Origin: Dasania sp051277005
Lineage (GTDB): Bacteria; Pseudomonadota; Gammaproteobacteria; Pseudomonadales; Dasaniaceae
Assembly (NCBI GenBank): GCA_051277005.1
Contig: JBNMPS010000001.1
Location: forward strand, 1-64,000
Reading direction: 5' to 3'
DNA: 64,000 nt
The notes under the pieces were generated by a model, which saw only the letters and a program-made list of their open reading frames with translations, searched no databases and was not told the origin of the DNA. A program made the translations under genes and the position numbers. Each line of letters begins with the position of its first letter. The stretch's first letter is position 1. This document shows, in pieces, positions 15,799-24,589 of this stretch.

Positions 15799-17046
15799 AT
15801 GGAAAACCAAATCTTTGAATTACAGTATGCGCTAGACACTTTTTATTTCTTAATTTGTGGTGCCTTAGTTATGTGGATGGCAGCTGGTTTTAGCATGCTT
15901 GAGGCGGGCCTAGTCCGCTCAAAAAATACCACAGAAATTTTAACCAAAAATATTGCGTTGTTTGCCATTGCCAGCATCATGTACATGGTGTGTGGTTACA
16001 GCATCATGTATGGCGGCGCTGAATTTAGCCTGTTTTTAGACGGTATTGTGGGTGACGGCGTAGCCGGTGCCACAGTTGACGATCGTTCAACTTATGCACC
16101 CTCGGCGGATTTTTATTTCCAGGTCGTATTTGTTGCTACGGCGATGTCGATTGTTTCAGGTGCAGTTGCTGAACGTATGAAACTTTGGTCTTTCCTCACA
16201 TTCACGGTTGTCTTAACCGGTTTTATTTATCCAATGGAAGGCTCATGGACTTGGGGCGGCATGCCAGTATTTGGAATGTACACCTTAGGCGACTTAGGAT
16301 TTTCTGACTTCGCGGGTTCAGGCATTGTACATATGGCGGGTGCAGCAGCAGCATTAGCTGGTGTTTTATTGCTAGGTGCTCGTAAGGGTAAGTACAACGA
16401 GAAGGGCGAATCGGTTGCTATTCCCGGTGCGAACTTGCCGATGGCCACTTTAGGTACTTTTATCTTGTGGATGGGTTGGTTTGGTTTTAACGGTGGTTCA
16501 GTGTTAGCGACTGCCAGTGTTGAAAGTGCAAACAGTGTTGCGGTTGTGTTTATGAACACTAATGCGGGTGCTGCGGGTGGTTTAATTGCGGCGTTAATTA
16601 CGGCGCGGATATTATTCGGTAAAGCGGATTTAACCATGGCATTAAACGGAGCGCTAGCCGGTCTAGTTGCTATCACTGCTGAGCCTTCAACGCCAACGGC
16701 CTTACAAGCAACTCTATTTGGTGCCTTGGGGGGTGTGATCGTGGTATTTAGTATCCTGACCTTAGATAAACTTAAGATTGATGACCCTGTAGGCGCTATC
16801 TCGGTTCACGGTGTAGTGGGCCTATTAGGTTTGTTATTAGTGCCTATCACTAATGACGCATCATCCTTAAGCGGTCAGTTGATTGGCGCGGCCACTATCT
16901 TTATTTGGGTGTTTGTTACCAGCTTTATTGTTTGGATGATCCTTAAAGCGGTGGTGGGTATTCGTGTTAGCGAAGAGGAAGAGTACAACGGTATAGATTT
17001 AACCGAGTGTGGTATGGAAGCCTATCCCGAGTTTGTGAATCAATAA
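15799..17046 (+). CDS. amtB: Ammonium transporter AmtB
   Basis: A 415-aa inner-membrane ammonium channel with eleven hydrophobic segments and a short acidic C-terminal tail that contacts PII. The two pore histidines can be placed in SGIVHMAGAAAAL and ISVHGVVGLLG. The N-terminus begins MENQIFELQYALDTFYFL with no cleaved signal, as in the subfamily closer to cyanobacterial and Pseudomonas Amt1 than to the E. coli protein. It lies 100 bases after glnK and before a second PII gene. It should be expressed under nitrogen limitation together with glnK. Confidence 0.95.
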   Translation: MENQIFELQYALDTFYFLICGALVMWMAAGFSMLEAGLVRSKNTTEILTKNIALFAIASIMYMVCGYSIMYGGAEFSLFLDGIVGDGVAGATVDDRSTYAPSADFYFQVVFVATAMSIVSGAVAERMKLWSFLTFTVVLTGFIYPMEGSWTWGGMPVFGMYTLGDLGFSDFAGSGIVHMAGAAAALAGVLLLGARKGKYNEKGESVAIPGANLPMATLGTFILWMGWFGFNGGSVLATASVESANSVAVVFMNTNAGAAGGLIAALITARILFGKADLTMALNGALAGLVAITAEPSTPTALQATLFGALGGVIVVFSILTLDKLKIDDPVGAISVHGVVGLLGLLLVPITNDASSLSGQLIGAATIFIWVFVTSFIVWMILKAVVGIRVSEEEEYNGIDLTECGMEAYPEFVNQ

Positions 17047-17078
17047 AACCAGCCTATTAGCTGGCGATGTTCAGGTTT

Positions 17079-17116
17079 GGGTGCCTTTTGTTGGTTAATG
17101 AGGGGTACCCTTTTTT
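17079..17116 (+). terminator. Terminator after amtB
   Basis: GGGTGCC pairs with GGTACCC (one G-U pair) and is followed by TTTTTTG. The loop is long (about 18 bases). It separates amtB from the second PII gene. Confidence 0.55.
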
Positions 17117-17192
17117 GTTTGTGCCACCCTTTGTCGTTAAAGCTTGTTATGATTAGCGATAATTTCTGCATGATTATATTGAGGATTTAGGA

Positions 17193-17531
17193 ATGAAACT
17201 GGTTACCGCCATTATTAAGCCTTTTAAATTAGACGATGTGCGTGAGGCATTATCTGAGATTGGTGTGCAGGGTATTACTGTCACCGAGGTGAAGGGCTTT
17301 GGCCGGCAAAAGGGCCATACTGAGCTTTATCGCGGCGCTGAGTATGTGGTGGATTTTCTTCCTAAGGTTAAGCTTGAGGCGGTTGTGGTCGACGAGCGAG
17401 TGGATCATGTGATTGAGGCCATTACTAATGCGGCGAATACCGGCAAGATTGGCGATGGTAAGATATTTGTTTCGCCGGTTGAGCAAATTATTCGTATTCG
17501 CACCGGCGAGAGCGGAGACGAGGCGGTGTAG
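17193..17531 (+). CDS. glnB: Second PII nitrogen regulator
   Basis: A 112-aa PII protein that differs from the first copy in only about 15 positions, mainly near residues 23-25 and 60-70. Tyr51 in the T-loop and KIGDGKIFV are intact. The gene is separated from amtB by a terminator and has its own leader, so it may be controlled separately. Calling it glnB is by position and for convenience; by sequence both copies are GlnK-like. PII would signal through GlnD, NtrB and the adenylyltransferase GlnE, whose gene is also in this window. Confidence 0.85.
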   Translation: MKLVTAIIKPFKLDDVREALSEIGVQGITVTEVKGFGRQKGHTELYRGAEYVVDFLPKVKLEAVVVDERVDHVIEAITNAANTGKIGDGKIFVSPVEQIIRIRTGESGDEAV

Positions 17532-17554
17532 CTTATTTAGCCCGCTGTTTCATG

Positions 17555-17588
17555 AAAGCCCCATAGCGACAGCAGTGGGGCTTTTTTT
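17555..17588 (+). terminator. Terminator after the second PII gene
   Basis: AAAGCCCCA pairs with TGGGGCTTT, followed by a run of T. The loop is TAGCGACAGCAG. It lies 24 bases past the stop codon. Confidence 0.85.
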
Positions 17589-17862
17589 ATGCCCAATAAT
17601 TATGGGCAATGGACAATTGGTGCTTCAGAAAATGACGATTTGGCCGATGAAACAATAATGACAAATAGAGAGTAATTTGAGTGTGAGCTTAATAGAGCAA
17701 ATCAAACTATAAAAACACCTCATTAAAATGGCGATCCGCCATTACTGAGCTTTAAATAATACTTCGCCCATTTAGCCGTGTGGCCAGAGTAGCGTTGAGT
17801 TGAGTAGGGGACTGAGTAGTTGATTTGCAGTGCTGAACTAAAACGAGAGAGGGTTTGCGGAT
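17589..17862. other. Intergenic region upstream of sutA
   Basis: About 275 bases with no convincing gene. It must contain the sutA promoter, but I cannot pick -35/-10 boxes with confidence. Confidence 0.35.
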
Positions 17863-18126
17863 ATGACTAAGACGTCTCCGTCTAAGTCCAAGAAGCCTGC
17901 CGTTCATAGAGCGGTTGAGGCAGCTTTGGATAAGTCCAATATGGGCGTAAATGATGATAATGCTGAGGAGAGATCCGTAGCATCCAGAGAGCGTACGCGC
18001 GATCAGCTGGATGATGCGGTCACCCGGTTCTTAGCAGGAGGGGGTAAAGTGCAGCAAATTGATACCCATGTCACTGCCGCCCCGCCTAACAAGCCACTGA
18101 GTCGCTACGGAGACAGGCCTATTTAA
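17863..18126 (+). CDS. sutA: SutA-like RNA polymerase-associated regulator
   Basis: An 87-aa protein with a disordered, charged N-terminus and the conserved C-terminal core of SutA: DQLDDAVTRFLAGGGKVQQI, then PPNKPLSRYGDRPI. In Pseudomonas aeruginosa SutA binds RNA polymerase and shifts expression during slow growth. Its gene there is also near amtB-glnK and the BMFP gene, the same neighbourhood as here. The N-terminal acidic tract of the Pseudomonas protein is shorter in this one. The start is ATG 17863. Confidence 0.8.
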   Translation: MTKTSPSKSKKPAVHRAVEAALDKSNMGVNDDNAEERSVASRERTRDQLDDAVTRFLAGGGKVQQIDTHVTAAPPNKPLSRYGDRPI

Positions 18127-18136
18127 TCACGACTCT

Positions 18137-18166
18137 CGCGCTAGCTTGGGCTATTAAGTTAGCGCG
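18137..18166. terminator. Inverted repeat between convergent genes
   Basis: A perfect 7-bp stem CGCGCTA/TAGCGCG with a 16-base loop lies between the sutA and aldehyde dehydrogenase 3' ends. It has no T-run on either side. It may be a weak bidirectional transcription stop. Confidence 0.4.
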
Positions 18167-18180
18167 TCGACAAAGGGTCG

Positions 18181-19683
18181 TTACATTTGAATGAACACGG
18201 TCTTGGTTTCTAAAAAATAAGCCAATTGCTCTGGCCCCATATCTTTGCCTATACCTGATTGTTTGAATCCACCAAATGGCAAACTGTAGTCGCCTCCATC
18301 GTGAGTATTAACGCTCACTCCGCCAGCATGTAGTTTCTTAACGCAGCGTAGTGCACGGCTGATGTCTTGGGTAAAGACAGAAGCAGCCAAGCCAAAGTCA
18401 CTGTCGTTAGCCAATTGCATCGCTTCTTCTTCAGTATCGAAAGCTTGTATAACCAAAACAGGGCCAAAGATTTCTTCGCGAACAATACGCATCTCGTTAG
18501 TGGTGTCAGCGAAAATAGTGGGTTGAATAAAGTATCCTGGGCGATTAACGGCTTCGCCACCTTTAACCAAGCGTGCGCCTTCGTCTTTACCCAATTGAAT
18601 GTAACTCATGACGGAATCAAATTGCACTTTAGAAATTTGTGGGCCTTGCGTTGTGGTTTTGTTTAGAGGGTCGCCGATAACCACCTCATCTAAAGCTTGT
18701 GCTATGGCTTGTACGGTCTGTTCATAAATGTCACGCTGTACGTATAGGCGTGAGCCCGCACTACACACTTGGCCAGCGTTGAAAAACACACTGTTGATAC
18801 AACTTTGCGCAATATCACCGATGTTGGCGTCATTAAACGCAACTATAGGCGATTTTCCGCCGAGTTCTAAGGTGACATGAGTGATGTTTTCAATCGCCGC
18901 TTTACCCACGATTTTGCCGACAGGCGTCGAGCCGGTAAACGATACTTTGTTAACGTTTGGGTGTGACGCCAAGTAGCTACCAACGCAGCTACCTTTGCCG
19001 GTGACAATATTAACCACCCCTTTAGGAATGCCTGCTTCTTCACACAGGCGCGCGAAGAAAAGCATGCTAAGGGGGGTGATTTCGGCAGGTTTTAATACCA
19101 CCGTACAGCCAACCGTTAAGGGCGCTGCTAGTTTCCACATGGCCATATTTAAAGGCCAGTTCCAAGGGACGATAGCACCAACAACACCCACAGCTTGTTT
19201 CAAGGTAAAGCCGAAAGCGTTAGGCCTTGAGACGTCACGAGTAGCTCCGTCGATTTTAGTTGCCCAGCCCGCCATGTAACGTAAAAAATTGATGGAGCCC
19301 ATGATATCTACAGGCAGGCAACGGCTGATGGCTTTTCCCGCATCCATACTTTCTAGCTCAGCTAAGGTTTGTGCGTTAGCTTCCATAATGTCAGCAAGCT
19401 TTAAGAGTAGGGCTTGCCTGGCCATAGGTGTCATGCGCGACCATTCGCTATCTTCAAACGCTTGCTTTGCTGCGGCTACGGCCGTATCAACATCCGCTGC
19501 GTCAGCCATCGTTACAGTGATGAGTTCGCCACCGGTGGCGGGATCTTCAATAGTTGAAGTGTGGCCGCTTGATGACTCAACAAATTCACCGTTGATGTAC
19601 ATCTTGTGGTGTTTGCCTAAAAAATTGCGGGTATCGTCGGTGACACCGTATTTATCGAGTTGGGCTAGTGTTGTTGCGTCCAT
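18181..19683 (-). CDS. NAD(P)-dependent aldehyde dehydrogenase
   Basis: A 500-aa enzyme that oxidises an aldehyde to the acid. The cofactor region includes PWNWPLNMAMWKL and FTGSTPVGK. The general base is the Glu of LELGGKSP (about residue 271), and the catalytic thiol is the Cys of GQVCSAGSR (about 305). The C-terminal FGGFKQSGIGKDMG is typical of the phenylacetaldehyde and betaine-aldehyde dehydrogenase branch. The substrate cannot be assigned. It is a single-gene unit convergent with sutA. Confidence 0.9.
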   Translation of the reverse strand: MDATTLAQLDKYGVTDDTRNFLGKHHKMYINGEFVESSSGHTSTIEDPATGGELITVTMADAADVDTAVAAAKQAFEDSEWSRMTPMARQALLLKLADIMEANAQTLAELESMDAGKAISRCLPVDIMGSINFLRYMAGWATKIDGATRDVSRPNAFGFTLKQAVGVVGAIVPWNWPLNMAMWKLAAPLTVGCTVVLKPAEITPLSMLFFARLCEEAGIPKGVVNIVTGKGSCVGSYLASHPNVNKVSFTGSTPVGKIVGKAAIENITHVTLELGGKSPIVAFNDANIGDIAQSCINSVFFNAGQVCSAGSRLYVQRDIYEQTVQAIAQALDEVVIGDPLNKTTTQGPQISKVQFDSVMSYIQLGKDEGARLVKGGEAVNRPGYFIQPTIFADTTNEMRIVREEIFGPVLVIQAFDTEEEAMQLANDSDFGLAASVFTQDISRALRCVKKLHAGGVSVNTHDGGDYSLPFGGFKQSGIGKDMGPEQLAYFLETKTVFIQM

Positions 19684-20002
19684 GAGGGGCTCGCTATAAT
19701 TGTCTCTGTAAATTGGGCGTTAACAAATAATCGCAGTGTAGATGGCTTTTATAAGAAGGGCTAGTGAAGCCAATCCGTTAATAGACGGGCTTTTTAGACC
19801 TATTAATCGTTACTGTAAGACTATTCAACTCTTTGATTTTAAATGTTTTATATTGGTTACTCTGCTGTTGAGGTAGGTCAATGCGAGTGGCAAAGTAGTG
19901 GTTTATACTTATTATATAAGGCTGAAAAAAGGAACTTTTAAGCTATTGGCGCTCTAAGCAAGGGATGATAGAATCGTGCACTGAATTTTTTGGAGATAAA
20001 CC
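19684..20002. other. rpoH upstream region
   Basis: About 320 bases between the divergent aldehyde dehydrogenase and rpoH genes. It is AT-rich and must contain the promoters of both. I cannot identify promoter boxes or an RNA thermometer structure by eye. TTTTTTGGAGATAAACC directly before the rpoH ATG contains the ribosome binding site. Confidence 0.4.
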
Positions 20003-20851
20003 ATGTCAACTGCATTACAGGCTGTTCATTTAGTACCAGGGAGTAATCTCAATGCGTACATGCAGACTGTCAACCGTTTCCCTGTTATGTCGGCTGAGCG
20101 TGAAAAAGAGCTGGCTGAGGATCTTTTCTACCGGGAAAACGTAGAAGCTGCTCGTGAGCTCGTTATGTCTCACCTCCGCTTTGTGGTTCATGTTGCTAAA
20201 TCTTACCAAGGTTATGGTTTGCCCTTAGCGGATCTAATCCAAGAAGGTAACGTCGGCTTGATGAAGGCGGTTAAGCGCTTCAACCCTGAGAAGGGTGTCC
20301 GTTTGGTGTCGTTTGCGGTGCATTGGATTAAAGCCGAAATGCACGAATACGTTTTACGCAACTGGCGCATCGTGAAAGTGGCTACCACCAAAGCCCAGCG
20401 CAAATTATTTTTTAATCTCCGTAGTTCAAAAAAACGTTTAGGCTGGTTTACTGCTGAAGAAGCACAAGCGGTAGCTGACGATCTAGGTGTTGATCTAAAA
20501 GAAGTGCACCGCATGGAAGGCCGTCTAACGGCCTCTGATATGGGGTTTGATGCGGGTGCAGATGATGAAGATGATGGTTTTGTGGCGCCTGCACATTATT
20601 TGGAAGATCATTCGGCCAACCCCGAAACGCAATTGGTTGATTCCGACTGGAAAAGTAATAGCCAAAGCCAATTGATGGCAGCTTTACAAGTTTTAGACGA
20701 ACGCAGCCGCGACATTTTACAAGCGCGTTGGTTAAAAGACGATAAGGCCACTTTGCATGAGCTGGCAGGCAAATATGGAATTTCGGCTGAGCGTATTCGT
20801 CAGCTCGAAGCCAATGCCATGAAAAAATTGAAGGCTTCAATCGAAATTTAA
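20003..20851 (+). CDS. rpoH: Heat-shock sigma factor RpoH (sigma-32)
   Basis: A 282-aa RNA polymerase sigma factor that directs transcription of heat-shock genes. Region 2 includes DLIQEGNVGLMKAVKRF and the promoter-melting stretch VHWIKAEMHEYVLRNW. The RpoH-specific box QRKLFFNLR is at about residues 132-140 and separates it from RpoD or RpoS. Region 4 ends in a helix-turn-helix, GISAERIRQLEANAMKKL. A terminator follows. Confidence 0.96.
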   Translation: MSTALQAVHLVPGSNLNAYMQTVNRFPVMSAEREKELAEDLFYRENVEAARELVMSHLRFVVHVAKSYQGYGLPLADLIQEGNVGLMKAVKRFNPEKGVRLVSFAVHWIKAEMHEYVLRNWRIVKVATTKAQRKLFFNLRSSKKRLGWFTAEEAQAVADDLGVDLKEVHRMEGRLTASDMGFDAGADDEDDGFVAPAHYLEDHSANPETQLVDSDWKSNSQSQLMAALQVLDERSRDILQARWLKDDKATLHELAGKYGISAERIRQLEANAMKKLKASIEI

Positions 20852-20870
20852 AAGTAGTGTGACCACCGTC

Positions 20871-20900
20871 AAAAAACCGCCCGTCGTTGGCGGTTTTTTT
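20871..20900 (+). terminator. Terminator after rpoH
   Basis: CCGCC pairs with GGCGG (loop CGTCGTT), extended by six A on the left and seven T on the right. It lies 20 bases past the rpoH stop codon. Confidence 0.88.
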
Positions 20901-20931
20901 ATTTGAGTGCCTAGTTGAGTTTTTAAAAATA

Positions 20932-21306
20932 ATGGCCAAAACATTCCTGATCATAGCCGCGCTAAACGGTTTTCTAGCCGTGGCACTAGGTGCTTTCGGC
21001 GCCCATGCCTTAAAAAATAAATCACCCCCTGATTTAATGGCGGTGTATCAAACTGCGGTGCAATATCATTTTTACCATGTACTGGCGTTAATGCTTACTG
21101 CCATGCTGTTAATGCAATGGCCTGATGCGCGCTGGCTAAAAATTAGTGGCTATAGCTTTACCGTAGGCTTAATTATTTTTTGCGGTAGTTTATATGTGTT
21201 GGCGTTTAGCGGCATCCGCTGGTTGGGCGCTATTACACCTATTGGAGGTGTGGCATTTATGATTGGCTGGTTAGCACTGGCTATGGGTTTATTTTTACAG
21301 CGTTAA
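20932..21306 (+). CDS. DUF423-family inner-membrane protein
   Basis: A 124-aa protein with four hydrophobic segments. The N-terminal string NGFLAVALGAFGAHAL and the later YHFYHVLAL are hallmarks of the DUF423 (YgdD) family, whose function is unknown. I chose ATG 20932; the open frame extends upstream through the rpoH terminator, which cannot be coding. It precedes trmB by 16 bases and is probably cotranscribed with it. Confidence 0.85.
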   Translation: MAKTFLIIAALNGFLAVALGAFGAHALKNKSPPDLMAVYQTAVQYHFYHVLALMLTAMLLMQWPDARWLKISGYSFTVGLIIFCGSLYVLAFSGIRWLGAITPIGGVAFMIGWLALAMGLFLQR

Positions 21307-21322
21307 TAAAGAGTTTTAGAAA

Positions 21323-22036
21323 GTGACGGATAAAGAACAAACAATAGAACCTACTAATGCAAAGCATAGGCGTATTAAAAGCTTTGTATTGCGTACGGGC
21401 CGTATGACTGAGAGCCAGCAAAATGCTTACGATGAGTTTTGGCCAAGTAAAGGCTTAACCGTTGGTATGGCTATGCTGAATTACCAGCAGCTGTTTGCCA
21501 ATAATAATCCAATCGTTTTTGAAATTGGTTTTGGTATGGGGGCATCGCTAGTTGAGATGGCGGCTAATTCCCCGGATAAAAACTACATCGGCGTTGAGGT
21601 GCATACGCCGGGCGTGGGTCGGTTACTTCACTTGATGAACGAGCAGGGTGTAAAGAACCTATGCGTTTTCAACCACGATGCGGTTGAAGTGCTAGAAAAA
21701 AATATTCCTGATAATAGTCTGGAGAGAATTCAAATATTCTTTCCCGACCCTTGGCATAAAAGGAAACATAATAAACGTCGTTTGATTAAACCTGAGTTTG
21801 TACAAGCCTTGCGACAAAAACTCAAGACCGGTGGAGTCATTCATATGGCCACTGATTGGGAGCATTACGCCGATCAAATGATGGCTGTATTGAGTGAGTC
21901 TCAAGGTTTTGAAAATCAAGCCGGAGAACAAAATTATTCAGAGCGCCCCAACTACCGGCCTTTGACAAAGTTTGAGCAACGCGGGCAGCGCTTAGGGCAT
22001 GGTGTTTGGGATATGTTGTTTGAAAAAATAAGTTAA
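21323..22036 (+). CDS. trmB: tRNA (guanine-N7-)-methyltransferase TrmB
   Basis: A 237-aa enzyme that methylates G46 in the variable loop of many tRNAs with S-adenosylmethionine. The SAM site is FEIGFGMGASLVEMA. The family strings FFPDPWHKRKHNKRR and TDWEHYA are present. An N-terminal extension of about 20 polar residues precedes the conserved KSFVLRTGRMT. The start is GTG 21323. A strong terminator closes the unit. Confidence 0.95.
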   Translation: MTDKEQTIEPTNAKHRRIKSFVLRTGRMTESQQNAYDEFWPSKGLTVGMAMLNYQQLFANNNPIVFEIGFGMGASLVEMAANSPDKNYIGVEVHTPGVGRLLHLMNEQGVKNLCVFNHDAVEVLEKNIPDNSLERIQIFFPDPWHKRKHNKRRLIKPEFVQALRQKLKTGGVIHMATDWEHYADQMMAVLSESQGFENQAGEQNYSERPNYRPLTKFEQRGQRLGHGVWDMLFEKIS

Positions 22037-22052
22037 TGGAAAAGACGACTGT

Positions 22053-22089
22053 AAAAAGGGCCAGCTTTTAACAGAAGCTGGCCCTTTTT
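22053..22089 (+). terminator. Strong terminator after trmB
   Basis: A 15-bp perfect stem AAAAAGGGCCAGCTT/AAGCTGGCCCTTTTT with a 7-base loop. The A-tract and T-tract on opposite sides let it serve the plus-strand trmB and probably also the minus-strand MORN gene that ends at 22120. Confidence 0.92.
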
Positions 22090-22119
22090 AGTTTTTATGT
22101 GTTGGTGGTTGTTTGTGCC

Positions 22120-22527
22120 TTACTCGGGCGCTTTGCTTTCATTTTTTTTAAATTCTAGCGCGACGGGTTCACCAAAATAATTAAAGTATTTGAAGCCTTT
22201 ATTTCTGGCACCATCAATACTAACCCCTTTCATCATAACATTACCATTGGGAAACCAAGCCTCTTGTCTGCCGTGCTCTTTGCCATTTTTAAAACTAAAG
22301 GCTTGCATCATCTGGCCGTTGCGGTACCACATCCAAAAAGGGCCGTTGCGTTTGCCATTGCTATTTACACATTTAACTTGGTAGCCCTTTGGCGGTGATA
22401 AGCCTTGTTTTTTTGTTCCTTCGGGACAGTCGTGCTCAGCAAAAGTGATAGAGCTGGCCGCCATCAATGTGGCGAAAACAATGAATAGGGTTGTTGCTTT
22501 TAGTGTTGATGGGTTAAGGCGTTTCAA
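22120..22527 (-). CDS. Secreted MORN-repeat-like protein
   Basis: I prefer the TTG start at 22527, which gives 135 residues beginning MKRLNPSTLKATTLF and a clear signal peptide ending ITFA; the open frame upstream of it runs back into the neighbouring DUF523 gene. The mature protein starts EHDCPEGT and holds MORN/YwqK-type repeats with the pattern G-x-x-x-G-x-W-x-x-W-Y-x-N-G, visible as KRNGPFWMWYRNGQ and KEHGRQEAWFPNGN. Such repeats form beta-hairpin stacks in surface or periplasmic proteins. No specific role is evident. It is last in the argA-pyk-DUF523 direction. Confidence 0.6.
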   Translation of the reverse strand: MKRLNPSTLKATTLFIVFATLMAASSITFAEHDCPEGTKKQGLSPPKGYQVKCVNSNGKRNGPFWMWYRNGQMMQAFSFKNGKEHGRQEAWFPNGNVMMKGVSIDGARNKGFKYFNYFGEPVALEFKKNESKAPE

Positions 22528-22579
22528 GGGGGTAGTCTCTTTTGATTGATACGGCGACGTAACTATAGCGAAAAAACGG

Positions 22580-23119
22580 CTACGTCGGTAGCTGAAGGGT
22601 TTGATGATAGTCAAAAACAGCATCGATAAATTGTAATCGCTGAGCCTCAGTTTCTAACTCGCTTTCTTGGATAACGGGCATGTGTGGAAAGCATTCCATC
22701 AGTTGCTGGGCGTATATGCCAGTACCGTTACGTTGGAGTTCACCTTTTTTAATGATCTTTACATTGCTGGTGCCGCAGCTGGGAGAGCCGCGTTTAAAAA
22801 TATAGCCCGCGACTAGCTGATGGTTTGACTGCTGTTGAGCCTGATAGGATAACGCGAGCTCTTTGAGCGGTTGAGTCACATCCATCGAGAATGTTTTAGT
22901 GCCAATGCAGTGAACCTCATGATTAATCTCAACCAAATTTTTGGTCTCACGGGGTGTGCCAAGACCAATGACCATTTTGGGGAAAATACTGGTCAGGGAA
23001 AAATGATTCTGCATGGCAGTAATGATTGCAGGGCAATACTCATGATCGCCGTCGTAGCGAACCAGCTCACCCAGCAAGCAACTGCTGATACCAACTTTAG
23101 GTTTTTGAGGTAAAGACAA
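22580..23119 (-). CDS. DUF523-family protein
   Basis: A 179-aa soluble protein of the DUF523 family. The conserved strings are ISSCLLGELVRYDG at the N-terminus, FPKMVIGLGTPRE in the middle, and KRGSPSCGT near residue 118. The conserved cysteines could bind metal, or act in tRNA or thiol chemistry; the family is uncharacterised. The start is TTG 23119, only 9 bases after the pyruvate kinase stop, so it is probably translated from the pyk transcript. Confidence 0.8.
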   Translation of the reverse strand: MSLPQKPKVGISSCLLGELVRYDGDHEYCPAIITAMQNHFSLTSIFPKMVIGLGTPRETKNLVEINHEVHCIGTKTFSMDVTQPLKELALSYQAQQQSNHQLVAGYIFKRGSPSCGTSNVKIIKKGELQRNGTGIYAQQLMECFPHMPVIQESELETEAQRLQFIDAVFDYHQTLQLPT

Positions 23120-23128
23120 AGTAAAAGC

Positions 23129-24589
23129 CTAAAAAACAGTATTGCCAACGGTAACTATTTTCATAGAATTAGTGCCGCCATGGGCATTGATAAAATCACC
23201 TTTGGTAATAATCACAAGATCACCGGGGGCGACTAATTCACGATGGAGTAATTGCTCGACCACAGTTTGGTTCATTTCATCTGGCTGTAAACTAGAGGTA
23301 TCAAAAGTGATTGGGATAACACCTCGATAGAGCGCGACTCGGTTTTCAGTGCGCGAGCGGTTGGTGAATGCATAGACCGGTAAACTAGAACTAATACGCG
23401 ACATGATCAGCGGCGTTTTGCCGGTGTCAGTTAAACTGATAATGGCTTTAACGCCGTGAAGATGATTAGCGGTGTACATCGCGGCTAAGGCAATAGATTC
23501 ATCAATGGCTTCAAAACTTTGATGCAGTCGATGATCCGATGTGTGCGTTTGCGGCTGGCGCTCAGCACCAAGAATAATTCGGCACATCGCCTCGACGGCT
23601 TCAACTGGGAATTCACCGGCGGCGGTTTCGGCACTAAGCATAACCGCATCGGTGCCATCGAGAACAGCGTTAGCGACGTCAAAAACTTCGGCTCGTGTTG
23701 GCATTGAGCTTTCAATCATGGACTCCATCATTTGCGTGGCGGTAATCACTGGCGTGTTGAGTTCCTGCCCTAGGGTGATAATCTGTTTTTGCACCGCAAT
23801 TAATTCAGCATCACCAATTTCAACGCCTAAATCACCACGAGCGACCATCACAGAATCGGAAACATTAATAATGTCGATAAGTGTTTCAAGTATTACGGCT
23901 TCTAATCGCTCAATTTTTGCTACAATTCCCGCATCGCTGTTAGCTTGCAACAAAAGTTTTCTTGCTTGTAAAATATCGTCGGCAGAGCGAACATAAGAGA
24001 CCGCTAAATAATCGACATTAATTTGAGCGGCTAATTTAATATCATGAAAATCTTTTTCGGTTAAGGCGTCAGCCGATAAACCGCCACCTTGGCGATTGAT
24101 TCCCTTGTTATTTGATAGGGTGCCGCCGTTAATAACTTTGCATAGTATGCGGCTACCTTTAATAGATTCAACTTCTAACGCAATACGACCATCGTCTAGC
24201 AATAAAACATCACCGGCGGAGCTGTCTTGAGGTAGGGTTTTATAAGCAATCCCTACTTCTTTGTTATTGCCTGCATTGATGTCGAGGTCAGCATCTAACG
24301 CAAAATTATCACCCACAGTAAGTACAACAGAGTTGTCTGCAAAGCGGGCTATGCGGATTTTAGGGCCTTGTAGATCACCTAAAATAGCGACGGTACGATT
24401 ATGCTTTTTGGCAATTTCACGAACGGCATCAGCGCGATCGATATGATCTTGTGCTTCGCCATGTGAAAAGTTCATGCGCACAACATTAACTCCGGCTAAA
24501 ATTATTTTTTCTAATACGTCATCTTTGTCGGTGGCGGGGCCTAATGTAGCAACAATTTTAGTTCGTTTAGATATGTTTTGTTTAGGCAT
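23129..24589 (-). CDS. pykA: Pyruvate kinase
   Basis: A 486-aa glycolytic enzyme converting phosphoenolpyruvate and ADP to pyruvate and ATP. Recognisable parts are KIVATLGPATD and NFSHG at the N-terminus, the catalytic KIERLEAV, the metal-binding VARGDLGVEI, and TATQMMESMI. Length fits the PykA type. The ATG overlaps the argA stop (TAATG on the minus strand), so the two are translationally coupled, an unusual but credible pairing of arginine biosynthesis and glycolysis. Confidence 0.95.
   Translation of the reverse strand: MPKQNISKRTKIVATLGPATDKDDVLEKIILAGVNVVRMNFSHGEAQDHIDRADAVREIAKKHNRTVAILGDLQGPKIRIARFADNSVVLTVGDNFALDADLDINAGNNKEVGIAYKTLPQDSSAGDVLLLDDGRIALEVESIKGSRILCKVINGGTLSNNKGINRQGGGLSADALTEKDFHDIKLAAQINVDYLAVSYVRSADDILQARKLLLQANSDAGIVAKIERLEAVILETLIDIINVSDSVMVARGDLGVEIGDAELIAVQKQIITLGQELNTPVITATQMMESMIESSMPTRAEVFDVANAVLDGTDAVMLSAETAAGEFPVEAVEAMCRIILGAERQPQTHTSDHRLHQSFEAIDESIALAAMYTANHLHGVKAIISLTDTGKTPLIMSRISSSLPVYAFTNRSRTENRVALYRGVIPITFDTSSLQPDEMNQTVVEQLLHRELVAPGDLVIITKGDFINAHGGTNSMKIVTVGNTVF

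Noticed and set aside
17047..17192. A second sigma-54 promoter before the second PII gene
   Set aside because: No GG-N10-GC pair with flanking consensus was found in the gap.
23541..23996. Long plus-strand open frame opposite pyruvate kinase
   Set aside because: It mirrors the conserved pyruvate kinase frame and has no ribosome binding site; the same applies to other long frames opposite argE, amtB and the aldehyde dehydrogenase.
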